A model generated the notes under the pieces. That model saw only the letters and a list, made by a program, of their open reading frames with translations. It had not been told where the DNA came from and made no database searches. The position numbers were made by a program, and so were the translations under genes. This document shows, piece after piece, positions 35,087 through 43,959 of a stretch of DNA of 64,000 nt. Source of the stretch: CAVQZC01 sp963718315 (GTDB lineage Bacteria; Actinomycetota; Thermoleophilia; Gaiellales; JAICJC01). The first letter of the stretch is position 1; each line of letters begins with the position of its first letter. The stretch lies in the NCBI GenBank assembly GCA_963718315.1, contig CAVQZC010000007.1:1000118-1064117 (forward strand), given 5' to 3'.

Positions 35087-35817
35087 TCGCTCGCGCTGTA
35101 GCTGAACACCACCTCGACGGTCGCGGTCTGACGCTGCTTCCCTGTCCGCACCGGCACAGCGGTGGTCCCCGACGGGACCGCGCGGGCCGCGAACGTGGCC
35201 TGACCCTCGTAGAACGGCTGGAAGGGCTGCGTCTCGGAGATCGAGAAGACGCCCGTCACGCGCATCCCCGCGGCCGCAGCTGCGGCGTCGGCCTGTGAGC
35301 GCGCGTTCTGCACCGCCGCCCGCACCGCGCTTGCCTGGCCCGCGTGCTGGTCGGCCGTCGAGAACTCCGGTCCGTAGGTGGCCTGGGCGCCGGCGTTGAT
35401 CCCCGCTGCCAGCAGCTTTCCGGTGCGGTCGATGTGCGTCACCGTCACCGTCAGGTCCTGCTCGGCCTCGTAGAGCCCGGTTCGGTCATCCTTGTAGCCA
35501 GACACTCCGTCGGTCTGGGTGTCGGGCTTCTTCACACCCATCTCGCGCATCGCCACCAGCACGCGGTTCATCTCGGCGCTGGCTCCGTTGGTTGCCTCCG
35601 AGAGCGTTCCCGCCTTCCCGGTGGTGGTGAAGTGGATCTTCGCCTGGTCGGGAGTGACCGAGACGGTCCCGGTGCCGTCGAACTTCAGGTACTGCGGCAG
35701 ATGCGGCTGGCCGGACGATGCTGCCCGGGCCCCAGACGATCCGTGGAACGCGGCGTAGACGGCCACCGCGGCCACGCACAGCGCGACCACGAAGACGATC
35801 TGGCGAACCTGCGACAT
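35083..35817 (-). CDS. SIMPL-domain (DUF541) secreted protein
   Basis: This 244-residue protein starts MSQVRQIVFVVALCVAAVAVY, a signal or anchor, and then has the SIMPL/DUF541 domain: GTGTVSVTPDQAKIHFTTT, the QTDGVSGYKDD motif and a C-terminal TATVEVVFSYSASD. In other bacteria SIMPL proteins are periplasmic or envelope-associated and linked to oxidative stress. The start ATG at 35817 follows AAGGAGCCAGTC. It is divergent from the cyclase fusion gene at 35912. Confidence 0.85.
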   Translation of the reverse strand: MSQVRQIVFVVALCVAAVAVYAAFHGSSGARAASSGQPHLPQYLKFDGTGTVSVTPDQAKIHFTTTGKAGTLSEATNGASAEMNRVLVAMREMGVKKPDTQTDGVSGYKDDRTGLYEAEQDLTVTVTHIDRTGKLLAAGINAGAQATYGPEFSTADQHAGQASAVRAAVQNARSQADAAAAAAGMRVTGVFSISETQPFQPFYEGQATFAARAVPSGTTAVPVRTGKQRQTATVEVVFSYSASD

Positions 35818-35911
35818 GACTGGCTCCTTGTTCGAGGTGACAGCGAGTTCGACCGCGGGGAGGCACGCCCGGTTCCGCGGGCGCCGCCACCCCCTGTGCG
35901 ACACTTCGGCC

Positions 35912-38900
35912 ATGGCCGTCGGACGTGCTCAGAAGCGGGTCGTCGCAGTCATGCTGGCGGATGTCGCCGGCTCGACTGCGATCGCAGAACAGCTCGGCGC
36001 TGAGCGCTCGAAGTTCCTGTTCGACGAGGTCTCCCGCCTGATCACCGCGCAGGTGCACGAGTACGGCGGCACCGTCGCACAGCTGACCGGCGATGGCGCT
36101 CTGGCCGTATTCGGCGCCCCGACAGCCCACGACGACGACGCCGAGCGGGCGGTGCGCGCCGGCCTGGCGGTACAGCAGGTCGTCCGCCGCTACGCCGCCG
36201 ACGTCGGCGAGGCATACGGCGTGTCGCTGTCGGTGCGGCTGGCGGTCGAGGTCGGGTCGGTCGTGGTCGACCTCGACGTCAGCGACGACAGCGAGCGGTT
36301 CAACGCGCTCGGCGACCCCGTCAACGTGGCCGCGCGGCTGCAGGAGCAGGCCGACCCCGGCGCGCTCGTCCTGGGGCCGCAGGCGGCACGGGCGGTGACC
36401 GACGTGTTCGAGCTGGAGTCGCTGGGCGAGATGGGGCTGCGCGGGCGGCGCGCGCCGGTCAGCGTGTTCAAGGTCTGCGGCGCGGTCGGAGCCCAGCCCC
36501 CCAGCCGCGGCAAGCTGATCGGCCGCGACTTCGAGGTGGCCCTGCTGCAGCGTGCCATCGCCGAGCTGGCCGAGGGCCTGGGCGTCGTGCTGGCGGTGAC
36601 CGGTGAGCCCGGCATCGGCAAGACCCGGCTGATGCGCGACGTTGTCGACGAAGCGAACGGGCGCATCACCGTCCTGCACGGCACCGGTGCGTCGTACGCT
36701 TCGGGGTTCCCGCTGTGGCCGCTGCGCGACATGCTCCGCCGCTGGCTGGACATGTCCGTCGGCGCCAGCGAGGCGCAGGTGCGGCTGGAGCTCAAGGCGC
36801 GGCTGGCGGAGCTCTACGGCGAGCCAGGCGAGCGCTACGTGTTCCTGGCCAGCGTGCTGGGCCTGTCGCCCGAACCCGGAGAGCCGGATCGGGTGCTCGG
36901 CGAGCTGTCCCGCGAGAACGTGCAGTCGCGGACGGTCGAGGTGGTCGGCGGCCTGCTCGCGTCGCTGGCCGAACAGCGGCCGGTGCTGCTCGTCCTCGAC
37001 GACCTGCACTGGGCGGATGCCGCCACCCTCTCGCTGCTGGAAGGCCTGCTGGAGGTGACCGAGGCGGCTTCGCTGGGCGTCGCCATGCTCTATCGCAGCG
37101 AGCGTGACTCGGGTGCGTGGCGGCTGGCGGAACGTGCACGCGCGCGATTTCCGCACCGCTTCCGCGAGGTCGAGCTGCGGGCCCTGGCCACCGACGCCGC
37201 CACCCGCGTCGCGACCGAAACGGCGGGCGGCGAGCTGCCCGCCAACGTCGCCCGGCTGGTCGTCGAGCGCGCCGGCGGGAACCCCTTCTTCGTGCAGGAG
37301 GCCGTGCGCGACCTGCTCGAGCGAGAGGTCGTCGTCCGCAATGGCGACGGGCTCGCGCTACGCGTCGATCCCGAGCAGATCGCCGTGCCGATCGCCATCC
37401 GCAGCGCGCTGCAGGCCCGCCTCGACCGGCTGGGCGACGAGGCGCGTCAGGTGATCAGCTTCGCCTCGGTGATCGGGCGGACGTTCGGCACCGGGCTGCT
37501 TGGCCGGGTGCTCGGCGAGGAGGTCGTCCGCACCGGCCTGACCGAGCTGCTGCGGGTGGAGCTGATCGTCGAGGAGCGGCGCCGGCCCAGCCCCGAGTAC
37601 CGGTTCCGGCACGGGCTGGTCCAGGAGGTGGCATACGCCAGCCTGCTCGAGGCCGACCGCCGCGATGCGCACCGGCAGGTGGCCGAGGCGCTGGCAGAGC
37701 TCTCGGAAGCCAACGACATGCTGCCCCCCGCCCCGCTCTACGCCCACCACCTGGCAGAGGCCGACCTCGCGGGACCGGCAGCCGACGCGCTGATCCGGGC
37801 CGGCGACGCCGCCCGAGGGCTGGGCGCCACCGACGAGGCCGTCACGCACTACCGGCAGGCGCGCAAGTTCCTCGCCCGGCTGGGCGACGAGGACCGGTCG
37901 CGGGAGACGCTGTTCAAGATCGCGCTCGGGCATCACCTCGCGTTTGACTACGCCAGCGCGGAGACGGCGTATGACGAGGCATTCTCGTGCCGCCCAGACC
38001 CGCCACAGCCGCCGGTGGGGGACAAGGTGCTGCGAACCGCATTCCTCTGCCCGGTCGAGATCACGCCGGGCTACGTCAACGTCCACGAGGCGAGCGCGCT
38101 CACCGACCTGTTCTACCGCGGGCTGCTCTCGGTCGATCGCGACCTCAACGTGATGCCCGAGCTGGCAGAGAACTTCCGCGTCTCGAGCGACGGGCTCACC
38201 TACCTCTTCCAGCTCCGCGAGGGGCTCTGCTGGAGCGACGGGCACCCACTGACGATGCACGACTTCGCCTTCACATTCGCCGAGATGCGGCGACTGGCCG
38301 TGCCATCCGTATTCCTGCTCGACGACGTGGCGGAGATGACCGCGCTCGACGATCACACGCTCGAGATAACGCTGCATGGTGCCCGCAACTACTTCCCCTA
38401 CCTGCTGACGTTGCCCACTGCGCGTCCCTGGCCACGACACATCGTCGAGCGGATGGGCCCCGACTGGCGCAACGAGCAGCCGCTGGTCACCAACGGCCCC
38501 TACCGCCTGGTCGAGCATCGTGTCGACCGGATCGTCGCCGAGGCCGATCCCCGCTGGGTTGGCCTGCGCGGCAACGTCGGCACCATCGAGATCACGCTCC
38601 AGGACAGCGCCGAGCACGTGGACTGCAATCCCGATGACTGGGAGTCCGGAACCTATGACGTGCTGGTCGGCGCCTTCCCGAAGATGGAGGCGAGCGACAC
38701 AACCTTGATCACCGAGGTGCCGGGACTGACCGTCTGGATCCTGTCGCTGCACGGTGACTCTCTCAAGTCCGCAGATGTCCGCAGGGCCATCGCAGCTTCG
38801 ATCGACGGAAAGCGTCTGAAGGCGGTGTCGCGCCCGGCGGCCCGGCCGGCTCAGCCCGCAGGGCTGATTCCGCCCGCCATGCCCGGCTATTCCCGCAAGA

Positions 38901-39448
38901 GCGGTGTCGAGTACGACCCCGAGCGCGCAGCCAAGCTGCTCGAAGCGGCGGGTTTCCCCGAAGGCAACGGGCTCCCCGTGCTGCGGTTGGGCGCGCAGCT
39001 TGGACAGCGGGAGATGGCCGATGCGGTCGCCGAACAGCTCCGCGAGGCGGGGATCGAGGTCGACGTCGAGGTCTTCGAATCGACCCTCGGCAGCCATGAC
39101 CAGCTCGCTGCGCAGCGCGAGTGTGACATGGCGATGCGAGGCTGGGTCGCGGACTACCCCGATCCGGACGGCTTCTTCCGCGGGCTGCTCAGCCACATGG
39201 ATGTGCCGAGTGCCAAGCGGGAGAGCGTCACCCGCATGCTGGAGGAGGCGCGGCAGCTGCGCGACCGGGAACGGCGACTGGCCCTCTACCAGGAGATCGA
39301 TCGCATCAACGTTCAGGAGCTCGCGGTGCTGGTGCCGCTTACGTACCCGCGTTCCACGCTGCTCCAGCGGCCCTGGGTGAGCGGAGTGTGGGCGAACCCG
39401 ATCTCGGCCGTGCGTCTCGCCGAAGCGGTCCTGGAAGATCCAGTTTGA
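35912..39448 (+). CDS. Class III cyclase - AAA ATPase - TPR - solute-binding domain fusion
   Basis: This intact 1178-residue protein joins four modules: a class III nucleotide cyclase domain (about 1-185), an AAA/STAND ATPase (Walker A GEPGIGKTRL near 231, Walker B LLVLDDLHWAD near 360), a TPR-like helical region and a C-terminal SBP_bac_5 oligopeptide-binding-type domain from about residue 703 (VLRTAFLCPVEITPGYVNVH). The metal Asp residues (LADVAGS and TGDG) and the transition-state Asn/Arg of LGDPVNVAARL are kept, but the substrate-specifying Lys appears as Gln in TVAQLTGDG. No signal peptide is present, so the binding domain must face the cytoplasm. It probably senses a peptide and modulates cyclase or signalling output. 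Confidence 0.85.
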   Translation: MAVGRAQKRVVAVMLADVAGSTAIAEQLGAERSKFLFDEVSRLITAQVHEYGGTVAQLTGDGALAVFGAPTAHDDDAERAVRAGLAVQQVVRRYAADVGEAYGVSLSVRLAVEVGSVVVDLDVSDDSERFNALGDPVNVAARLQEQADPGALVLGPQAARAVTDVFELESLGEMGLRGRRAPVSVFKVCGAVGAQPPSRGKLIGRDFEVALLQRAIAELAEGLGVVLAVTGEPGIGKTRLMRDVVDEANGRITVLHGTGASYASGFPLWPLRDMLRRWLDMSVGASEAQVRLELKARLAELYGEPGERYVFLASVLGLSPEPGEPDRVLGELSRENVQSRTVEVVGGLLASLAEQRPVLLVLDDLHWADAATLSLLEGLLEVTEAASLGVAMLYRSERDSGAWRLAERARARFPHRFREVELRALATDAATRVATETAGGELPANVARLVVERAGGNPFFVQEAVRDLLEREVVVRNGDGLALRVDPEQIAVPIAIRSALQARLDRLGDEARQVISFASVIGRTFGTGLLGRVLGEEVVRTGLTELLRVELIVEERRRPSPEYRFRHGLVQEVAYASLLEADRRDAHRQVAEALAELSEANDMLPPAPLYAHHLAEADLAGPAADALIRAGDAARGLGATDEAVTHYRQARKFLARLGDEDRSRETLFKIALGHHLAFDYASAETAYDEAFSCRPDPPQPPVGDKVLRTAFLCPVEITPGYVNVHEASALTDLFYRGLLSVDRDLNVMPELAENFRVSSDGLTYLFQLREGLCWSDGHPLTMHDFAFTFAEMRRLAVPSVFLLDDVAEMTALDDHTLEITLHGARNYFPYLLTLPTARPWPRHIVERMGPDWRNEQPLVTNGPYRLVEHRVDRIVAEADPRWVGLRGNVGTIEITLQDSAEHVDCNPDDWESGTYDVLVGAFPKMEASDTTLITEVPGLTVWILSLHGDSLKSADVRRAIAASIDGKRLKAVSRPAARPAQPAGLIPPAMPGYSRKSGVEYDPERAAKLLEAAGFPEGNGLPVLRLGAQLGQREMADAVAEQLREAGIEVDVEVFESTLGSHDQLAAQRECDMAMRGWVADYPDPDGFFRGLLSHMDVPSAKRESVTRMLEEARQLRDRERRLALYQEIDRINVQELAVLVPLTYPRSTLLQRPWVSGVWANPISAVRLAEAVLEDPV

Positions 39449-39528
39449 GCACGCCGTCTCGGAGGTAGATGACCGGATTGGGCGTTCGCCCCATTTCGGA
39501 TTCCCCTCCCAAAGGCGATTATTCCGTC

Positions 39529-40107
39529 GTGAGCGATCGGATCTCTCTATCCGTGCTGCGCACCTTCGCGCCGTACCTGGCTGCCATTGTGGCGGTGGCC
39601 GCCCTGGACTCGGCGGGCGTGCTCGGAAAAGCGACCGCCTGGTCGTTCGTGGGGGCGCTGGCCGTTGTGGGAACGGCCAGCGCCCTCCTCACAGCCCTCC
39701 GCGCTGCGGAGCAGCAGTCGGCGATCGACCGTGCCATCGCAGCCGGCCGGATGCCGCCCGCTCTGGGCGGCATCGCAGCCCGGCGACGGGCGCGGCTGAT
39801 GAGGCCCGGCTACCGGCGCATGCTGGCCGGCTCGCTGCGGCGGCTGGTTGCCGAGTCGGTCGGCACCTGCAGGGCGCGGCCGAGCATCCCGTTCGACCGC
39901 ATGCAGATCTCCGAGAGCGCCGACCAGCTGGTCCAGATCGCCGACGTGCTCGAGCAGCCGGCCGACCCTCCGGTGCAGATCGTTGCCATGGTGAACGAGC
40001 TGCTGTGCTCGCCGGAGAGCCCTGTCTACCGCTCGGGACAGCTCGCTCGGAGCAAGGATCTGCGCCGGGAGGCGAACCGGATCCTGTACCTCGCCGCCGT
40101 CCAGTAG
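39529..40107 (+). CDS. Hypothetical membrane protein
   Basis: This protein of about 192 residues (GTG at 39529) has two hydrophobic segments near the N-terminus (LRTFAPYLAAIVAVAAL and ATAWSFVGALAVVGTASAL) and a soluble, Arg-rich C-terminal part. The longer form from the ATG at 39469 has a non-conserved N-terminus. I do not recognise it. It follows the cyclase fusion by 80 bp and may be in its transcript. Confidence 0.6.
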   Translation: MSDRISLSVLRTFAPYLAAIVAVAALDSAGVLGKATAWSFVGALAVVGTASALLTALRAAEQQSAIDRAIAAGRMPPALGGIAARRRARLMRPGYRRMLAGSLRRLVAESVGTCRARPSIPFDRMQISESADQLVQIADVLEQPADPPVQIVAMVNELLCSPESPVYRSGQLARSKDLRREANRILYLAAVQ

Positions 40108-40131
40108 CGGTTCCGGAGCAGCGCGCCGCGC

Positions 40132-40767
40132 TCAGGCCCTGACCAGACCGTGGCTGATCGCGTAGCGCGTCAGCTCGGCCCGGTTGTGGATGTCCAGCTT
40201 GGCCATCAGGTTGTCCCGGTGGCGCTCGACGGTGTTCACGCTGATCGTCAGGTGCTCGGCGATCTCGCGGCTGGTCATGCCGGATGCGATCAGGGCCGCC
40301 ACCTCTGTCTCGCGCGGCGTCAGGCGGACGTCGCCGTCGGCATGCGGTGAGGCCGGCTGGATCGGAGCGCGCGGCGGCGCCACCGGATGCACGAACTCGG
40401 CGCTCCGCATCACGGCGTGGCAGGTCTCGACCAGGTCGCGGTCGACGGTGCTCTTGAACAGGTAGGCGTGAGCTCCCGCCTTGCGTGCCTGGGCGACGTA
40501 CTGCGGGCTCTCGTACATCGACAGCACCACCACCCGCAGGGACGGCCGTGCGGACGTCAGCTGGCGCGTCACCTCGAGCCCGTTGACCCGCGGCATCGCC
40601 AGATCCATGATCGCCAGGTCGACCTCGGGGCGCATGCCCTGGGTCAGCGCCTCGCCGCCGTCGCTGGCCTCGGCAACGACCTCCAGCCGGGGGTCGGCGC
40701 GGAGGATCATGATCAGGCCCCGGCGGACGACGGCGTGATCGTCGGCGACCATGATTCGCGTGTTCAT
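40132..40767 (-). CDS. NarL/LuxR-family response regulator
   Basis: This 211-residue regulator has a receiver domain with MVADDHAVV, phosphoacceptor Asp55 in LAIMDLAMP and Lys in LFKSTVD, and a LuxR-type HTH with LTPRETEVAALIASG and STVERHRDNLMAKL-like helices near residues 150-205. The ATG start at 40767 overlaps the stop of the kinase gene (ATGA). It forms a translationally coupled pair with that kinase. The gene converges with the hypothetical gene at 39529-40107. Target genes are unknown. Confidence 0.93.
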   Translation of the reverse strand: MNTRIMVADDHAVVRRGLIMILRADPRLEVVAEASDGGEALTQGMRPEVDLAIMDLAMPRVNGLEVTRQLTSARPSLRVVVLSMYESPQYVAQARKAGAHAYLFKSTVDRDLVETCHAVMRSAEFVHPVAPPRAPIQPASPHADGDVRLTPRETEVAALIASGMTSREIAEHLTISVNTVERHRDNLMAKLDIHNRAELTRYAISHGLVRA

Positions 40768-41765
40768 ACGGCGCCTCCGGGAGCGCGGCCGTGGAGCTGC
40801 AGCAGCACCGTGGTGCCGTGCCCGGGCGCGCCGGTGATGCTCAGGTTCCCGCCGACCGCCAGCGCCCGCTCGCGCATCCCTCGCACGCCGCCGCGGGGCT
40901 TCGCGCCGTTCAGCCCGACCCCGTCGTCGCGGACGGACAGCTCGACGCTGCCGGGCGCTGCGTACCGGAGCACCACGGCCACCCGGTTGGCCTCGGCGTG
41001 GCGGGCGACGTTGGTCAGCGCCTCCTGAGCGATGCGGTAGGCCACCAGCTCCGACTGCTCGTCGAGCCGTACCGACTCGTCGATCGAGGCATCCACATCC
41101 GCCGCCGTACGGGCGCGATGCGTCTGCGTCAGCTCGGTCAGCGCAGCGGCCAGGCCGAGATCGTCGAGCACCGACGGGCGCAGCATGGCATCCAGCCGGT
41201 GCAGCTCGTCGTGCATCAGCCGCGCCGTCTCCTGAGCCTCCGTGAGCGCCCGCTGCCGCTCCTCGCCCTCGGTCTCGGCCGCGCGGCGCAGGAACAGCAG
41301 CAGCCCGGTCAGGTTCTGCCCGATCTCGTCGTGCAGGTCGCGCGCGATGCGGCGACGCTCCTCCTCCTGGGCGGTGAACGCGATGATCGAGGACTCACGC
41401 CGCTCCTGCTCGAGACGGCCGAGGGTGACGTTGAACGTCTCGATCACCTCGCCCAGCTCGCCGGCCGCGTCAGCGCTCAGCCGCTCTCCCGGGCTCAGCA
41501 GGTCGACCCGGTGCATCAGGGCGGTCAGCTGCAGCAGCGGCCGCAGGCTGATTCGCAGCAGCAGCGCGTTGGCGACCAGGATGACCACCAGTCCGATGAC
41601 GAGCCCGATCGCCTGATTGCTCGTAATCGGATCGGAGATCGTGATCGGCGCGAAGGCGAGCAGGAGGGCCGCGATCACGAACAGCGCGGAGTTGACCGCG
41701 CAGACCCGCCAGTAGAGCGGCAGCCGGCGGAGTATGCGCAGCGGGGTATTCCGGGAATCGCCCAT
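40764..41765 (-). CDS. Membrane sensor histidine kinase, NarX/UhpB-like
   Basis: This 333-residue kinase has two N-terminal membrane helices (residues about 20-42 and 52-72), a HAMP-like region, a HisKA_3 domain with phosphoacceptor His145 in RRIARDLHDEIGQ and a HATPase domain with SVRDDGVGLNG. The extracellular loop is too short for a ligand domain, so it may sense the membrane. It is coupled to the NarL-type regulator through a 4-bp overlap. Its family relatives control nitrogen, envelope or antibiotic responses. Confidence 0.92.
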   Translation of the reverse strand: MGDSRNTPLRILRRLPLYWRVCAVNSALFVIAALLLAFAPITISDPITSNQAIGLVIGLVVILVANALLLRISLRPLLQLTALMHRVDLLSPGERLSADAAGELGEVIETFNVTLGRLEQERRESSIIAFTAQEEERRRIARDLHDEIGQNLTGLLLFLRRAAETEGEERQRALTEAQETARLMHDELHRLDAMLRPSVLDDLGLAAALTELTQTHRARTAADVDASIDESVRLDEQSELVAYRIAQEALTNVARHAEANRVAVVLRYAAPGSVELSVRDDGVGLNGAKPRGGVRGMRERALAVGGNLSITGAPGHGTTVLLQLHGRAPGGAV

Positions 41766-41842
41766 ACCAGCATGCTACGCACGTCACCAGCGATCCGGCT
41801 GGGGCAATGACCCCAACTGGCCGGTCATCCCTGGCCGGCGGG

Positions 41843-42463
41843 CTAGCAGCAGTCGCCGGCGCAGCCATCGCCGCGCCAGCTCTCCAGGCCCTCTCGGACG
41901 GCGATGCCGGCGATCACCAGGCCGGCGACCGGGTCGGCCCACCACCAGCCAAACAGCGCGTTCGCGCCGAGACCCACGAGCAACGCGATCGACAGGTAGG
42001 CACAGACCATGTTCTGCTGCCCCTCGCTCTGGGCAGCCCGGGAGCCCAGCTCGCGGCCGACGCGCCGTTTCGCGCGTGCCAGCAGCGGCATCGTGGGAGC
42101 CGTGACCAGCGCGAGGCCGATGCCGACCCAGCTGGCCTCCGGATGATCCCCGGTGAATGCCTGAGCCGATCCGATCACCACGTACACGGCCAGCAGGAAG
42201 AACGAGATCGCGATCAACTGCTGTGCTCGCCGTTCCGCCTTCTGCGAGGCGCCGCGGCCGCCCGAGAACAGCCAGACGACGACCGCGCCGGCGGCAAACT
42301 CGATCAGCGAGTCGATCCCGAACGCCACCAGGGCCACCGACGACGCGGCGACTCCCGCGCCGACCGCGATCGCAAACTCGATCAGGTGCCAGGCGTTGCC
42401 ACCCCAGGCCAGCCGTCGAGCCCGGCGCTCGAGCTGCAAACGGGTCGGTGCAATGGCCGTCAC
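41843..42463 (-). CDS. Cation diffusion facilitator-like transporter
   Basis: This 206-residue membrane protein has five to six helices and resembles the truncated CDF-type group: the second helix carries FGIDSLIEFAAGAVVVW, and a later ADPVAGLVIAGIAVREGLE matches the DPxxxL motif of helix 5. A cysteine-rich C-terminus (GDGCAGDCC) may bind a metal. The GTG start at 42463 is chosen because upstream sequence reads into the VKOR gene's 3' side and lacks homology. Metal specificity is unknown. It may be cotranscribed with the VKOR/DUF929 genes. Confidence 0.78.
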   Translation of the reverse strand: MTAIAPTRLQLERRARRLAWGGNAWHLIEFAIAVGAGVAASSVALVAFGIDSLIEFAAGAVVVWLFSGGRGASQKAERRAQQLIAISFFLLAVYVVIGSAQAFTGDHPEASWVGIGLALVTAPTMPLLARAKRRVGRELGSRAAQSEGQQNMVCAYLSIALLVGLGANALFGWWWADPVAGLVIAGIAVREGLESWRGDGCAGDCC

Positions 42464-42491
42464 GGTCTGAGCGTAGACGTAGAGGCGCCGC

Positions 42492-42980
42492 CTAGGCCGC
42501 CTGGGCCTCGGGCTCTCCCAGCGCGGTGCCAAAGCAGACAAGGCCGAACAGCAGCCCGGTGATCACGTGCACGGCGCTGCACCAGAGGCAGATCGCATCG
42601 ATCCGGAAGAGCTCGGCGTAGACCAGGTAGAGCACGAACAGCACCCCTCCGGCGGCGACTGCAAGCCGCCCGATGCGGATCCAGGGCTCACCACGGCGCC
42701 ACGCCGCGGGCAGGTTCGCGAGCAGCATCACCACGAAGAACGCCAGGCCGAACAACGGCACCGGCACTCCCAGGAATCGCGACTCCGGGCTGGTCGTGAC
42801 CTTCTCGCAGTTGACCACGCCGCTGCTCGTGCAGGCAAGCGTGACCGACGTCGAGTAGTGGACGATCGTCAGGTACACCGAAATCCCCAGCCCGCAGGCG
42901 GCCAGCGCAAGACCTGCCCAGGGGACTGCGGAGGGGACGACGAACGCAGGGCGGCCGCTGCCGCCCGACCCGTCAGCCAC
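42492..42980 (-). CDS. Vitamin K epoxide reductase-family protein (VKOR)
   Basis: This 162-residue membrane protein has four helices, the loop cysteine pair in SSGVVNCEKV and the membrane active-site CxxC in ICLWCSAVHVITG. Bacterial VKOR reoxidises a DsbA-like thiol oxidase and passes electrons to quinone, replacing DsbB. The overlap with the upstream DUF929 thioredoxin-like gene (8 bp) shows that the two are cotranslated, forming a complete oxidative-folding pair. Start is the ATG at 42980. Confidence 0.93.
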   Translation of the reverse strand: MADGSGGSGRPAFVVPSAVPWAGLALAACGLGISVYLTIVHYSTSVTLACTSSGVVNCEKVTTSPESRFLGVPVPLFGLAFFVVMLLANLPAAWRRGEPWIRIGRLAVAAGGVLFVLYLVYAELFRIDAICLWCSAVHVITGLLFGLVCFGTALGEPEAQAA

Positions 42981-43854
42981 CGATTCGCTTGGCAGCCGCC
43001 TGAACGGCAGGCTGCGTGCAGACCGAAGCCGGCTCCTGGTTGGTGGTGCCGCAGATCGCCGCGGTCAGCGCGTTGGTGGTGCCGCCGATCGCGTGGGCGA
43101 CGTCGCTCTTGGGGTTCTCGAGCTGGGCCGCGATCTCGGACATGCTCATTCCCTGCAGCACCTGCGGGTCGTAGCTCGCGCCGACGACCAGGAACTGGTT
43201 TGCAAAGTCGATGAACGGGATCGAGCCGGCGTCGGCTGACGACACGTACGGCGCCGCGTCGTAGGTGCGGATCAGGGCCTCCTGCTCGGGCGTCAGCGTG
43301 TCGAGTGGTGCGTACGCGCCGTTCTGCGGCACGTTCGACGCGGTTTCCTTGCCCTGGAACGCCACATAGGGGCTGGTGTAGTCGGCACCGTGGAACGAGA
43401 ACGTCGCGGTGTCCGGGTAGACATCGGACGTCGAGGAGTGCGTGGCGCCGAGGTTGTGCCACTTTCCGAACCGGGCCAGCGCGGCCACCATCGCCCACCG
43501 CTCCGCGGCGCAGAACGGGCAGTACTCCGCGCCGATGTAGACCACCAGCGGCTTGCCGTTCTGCTTCAGCGGCGGGCCCGAGATCGCCTTGGGGACGGTC
43601 AGCGCGCCCGAGGTGCCGACCGCGTTGAGTGTGTCTGTCGACCAGTTCGACACGGCATCCACCACCGAGGCCGGGGCGAGGTTGCTGGCCGCGGCCGGCT
43701 TGGGCTTGGAGTCGCCACCGGCGACCTTGGCGATGACCAGGCCGACAACAGCAAGGATGACGACGGCGAACGCGGTCGCGGCGATGTAGAGGTTCCGGGT
43801 CTTGCGCTTCTGGGCCTCGGCAGCCTGGCGCTTCTGGCGCTTACTCACCGCCAC
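42973..43854 (-). CDS. DUF929 thioredoxin-like membrane protein
   Basis: This 293-residue protein has a basic, charged N-terminus, a membrane helix (LYIAATAFAVVILAVVGLVI) and an exported thioredoxin-like domain with the active-site CPFC in YIGAEYCPFCAAERW. The domain belongs to DUF929, commonly encoded next to VKOR. The GTG at 43854 precedes an alternative at 43848; the frame further upstream is antisense to the next gene. With VKOR it probably forms disulfides in exported proteins. Confidence 0.88.
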   Translation of the reverse strand: MAVSKRQKRQAAEAQKRKTRNLYIAATAFAVVILAVVGLVIAKVAGGDSKPKPAAASNLAPASVVDAVSNWSTDTLNAVGTSGALTVPKAISGPPLKQNGKPLVVYIGAEYCPFCAAERWAMVAALARFGKWHNLGATHSSTSDVYPDTATFSFHGADYTSPYVAFQGKETASNVPQNGAYAPLDTLTPEQEALIRTYDAAPYVSSADAGSIPFIDFANQFLVVGASYDPQVLQGMSMSEIAAQLENPKSDVAHAIGGTTNALTAAICGTTNQEPASVCTQPAVQAAAKRIGG

Positions 43855-43959
43855 AGTATGCCCGCGCCGTCTGGGAAACACCTGTGAACATGCTGCGTGC
43901 TCGCAGCGGATCCCAATTGCGCAGCTGCAATCTCCGTGGTCTACTGGAGGTGCGGGCAG

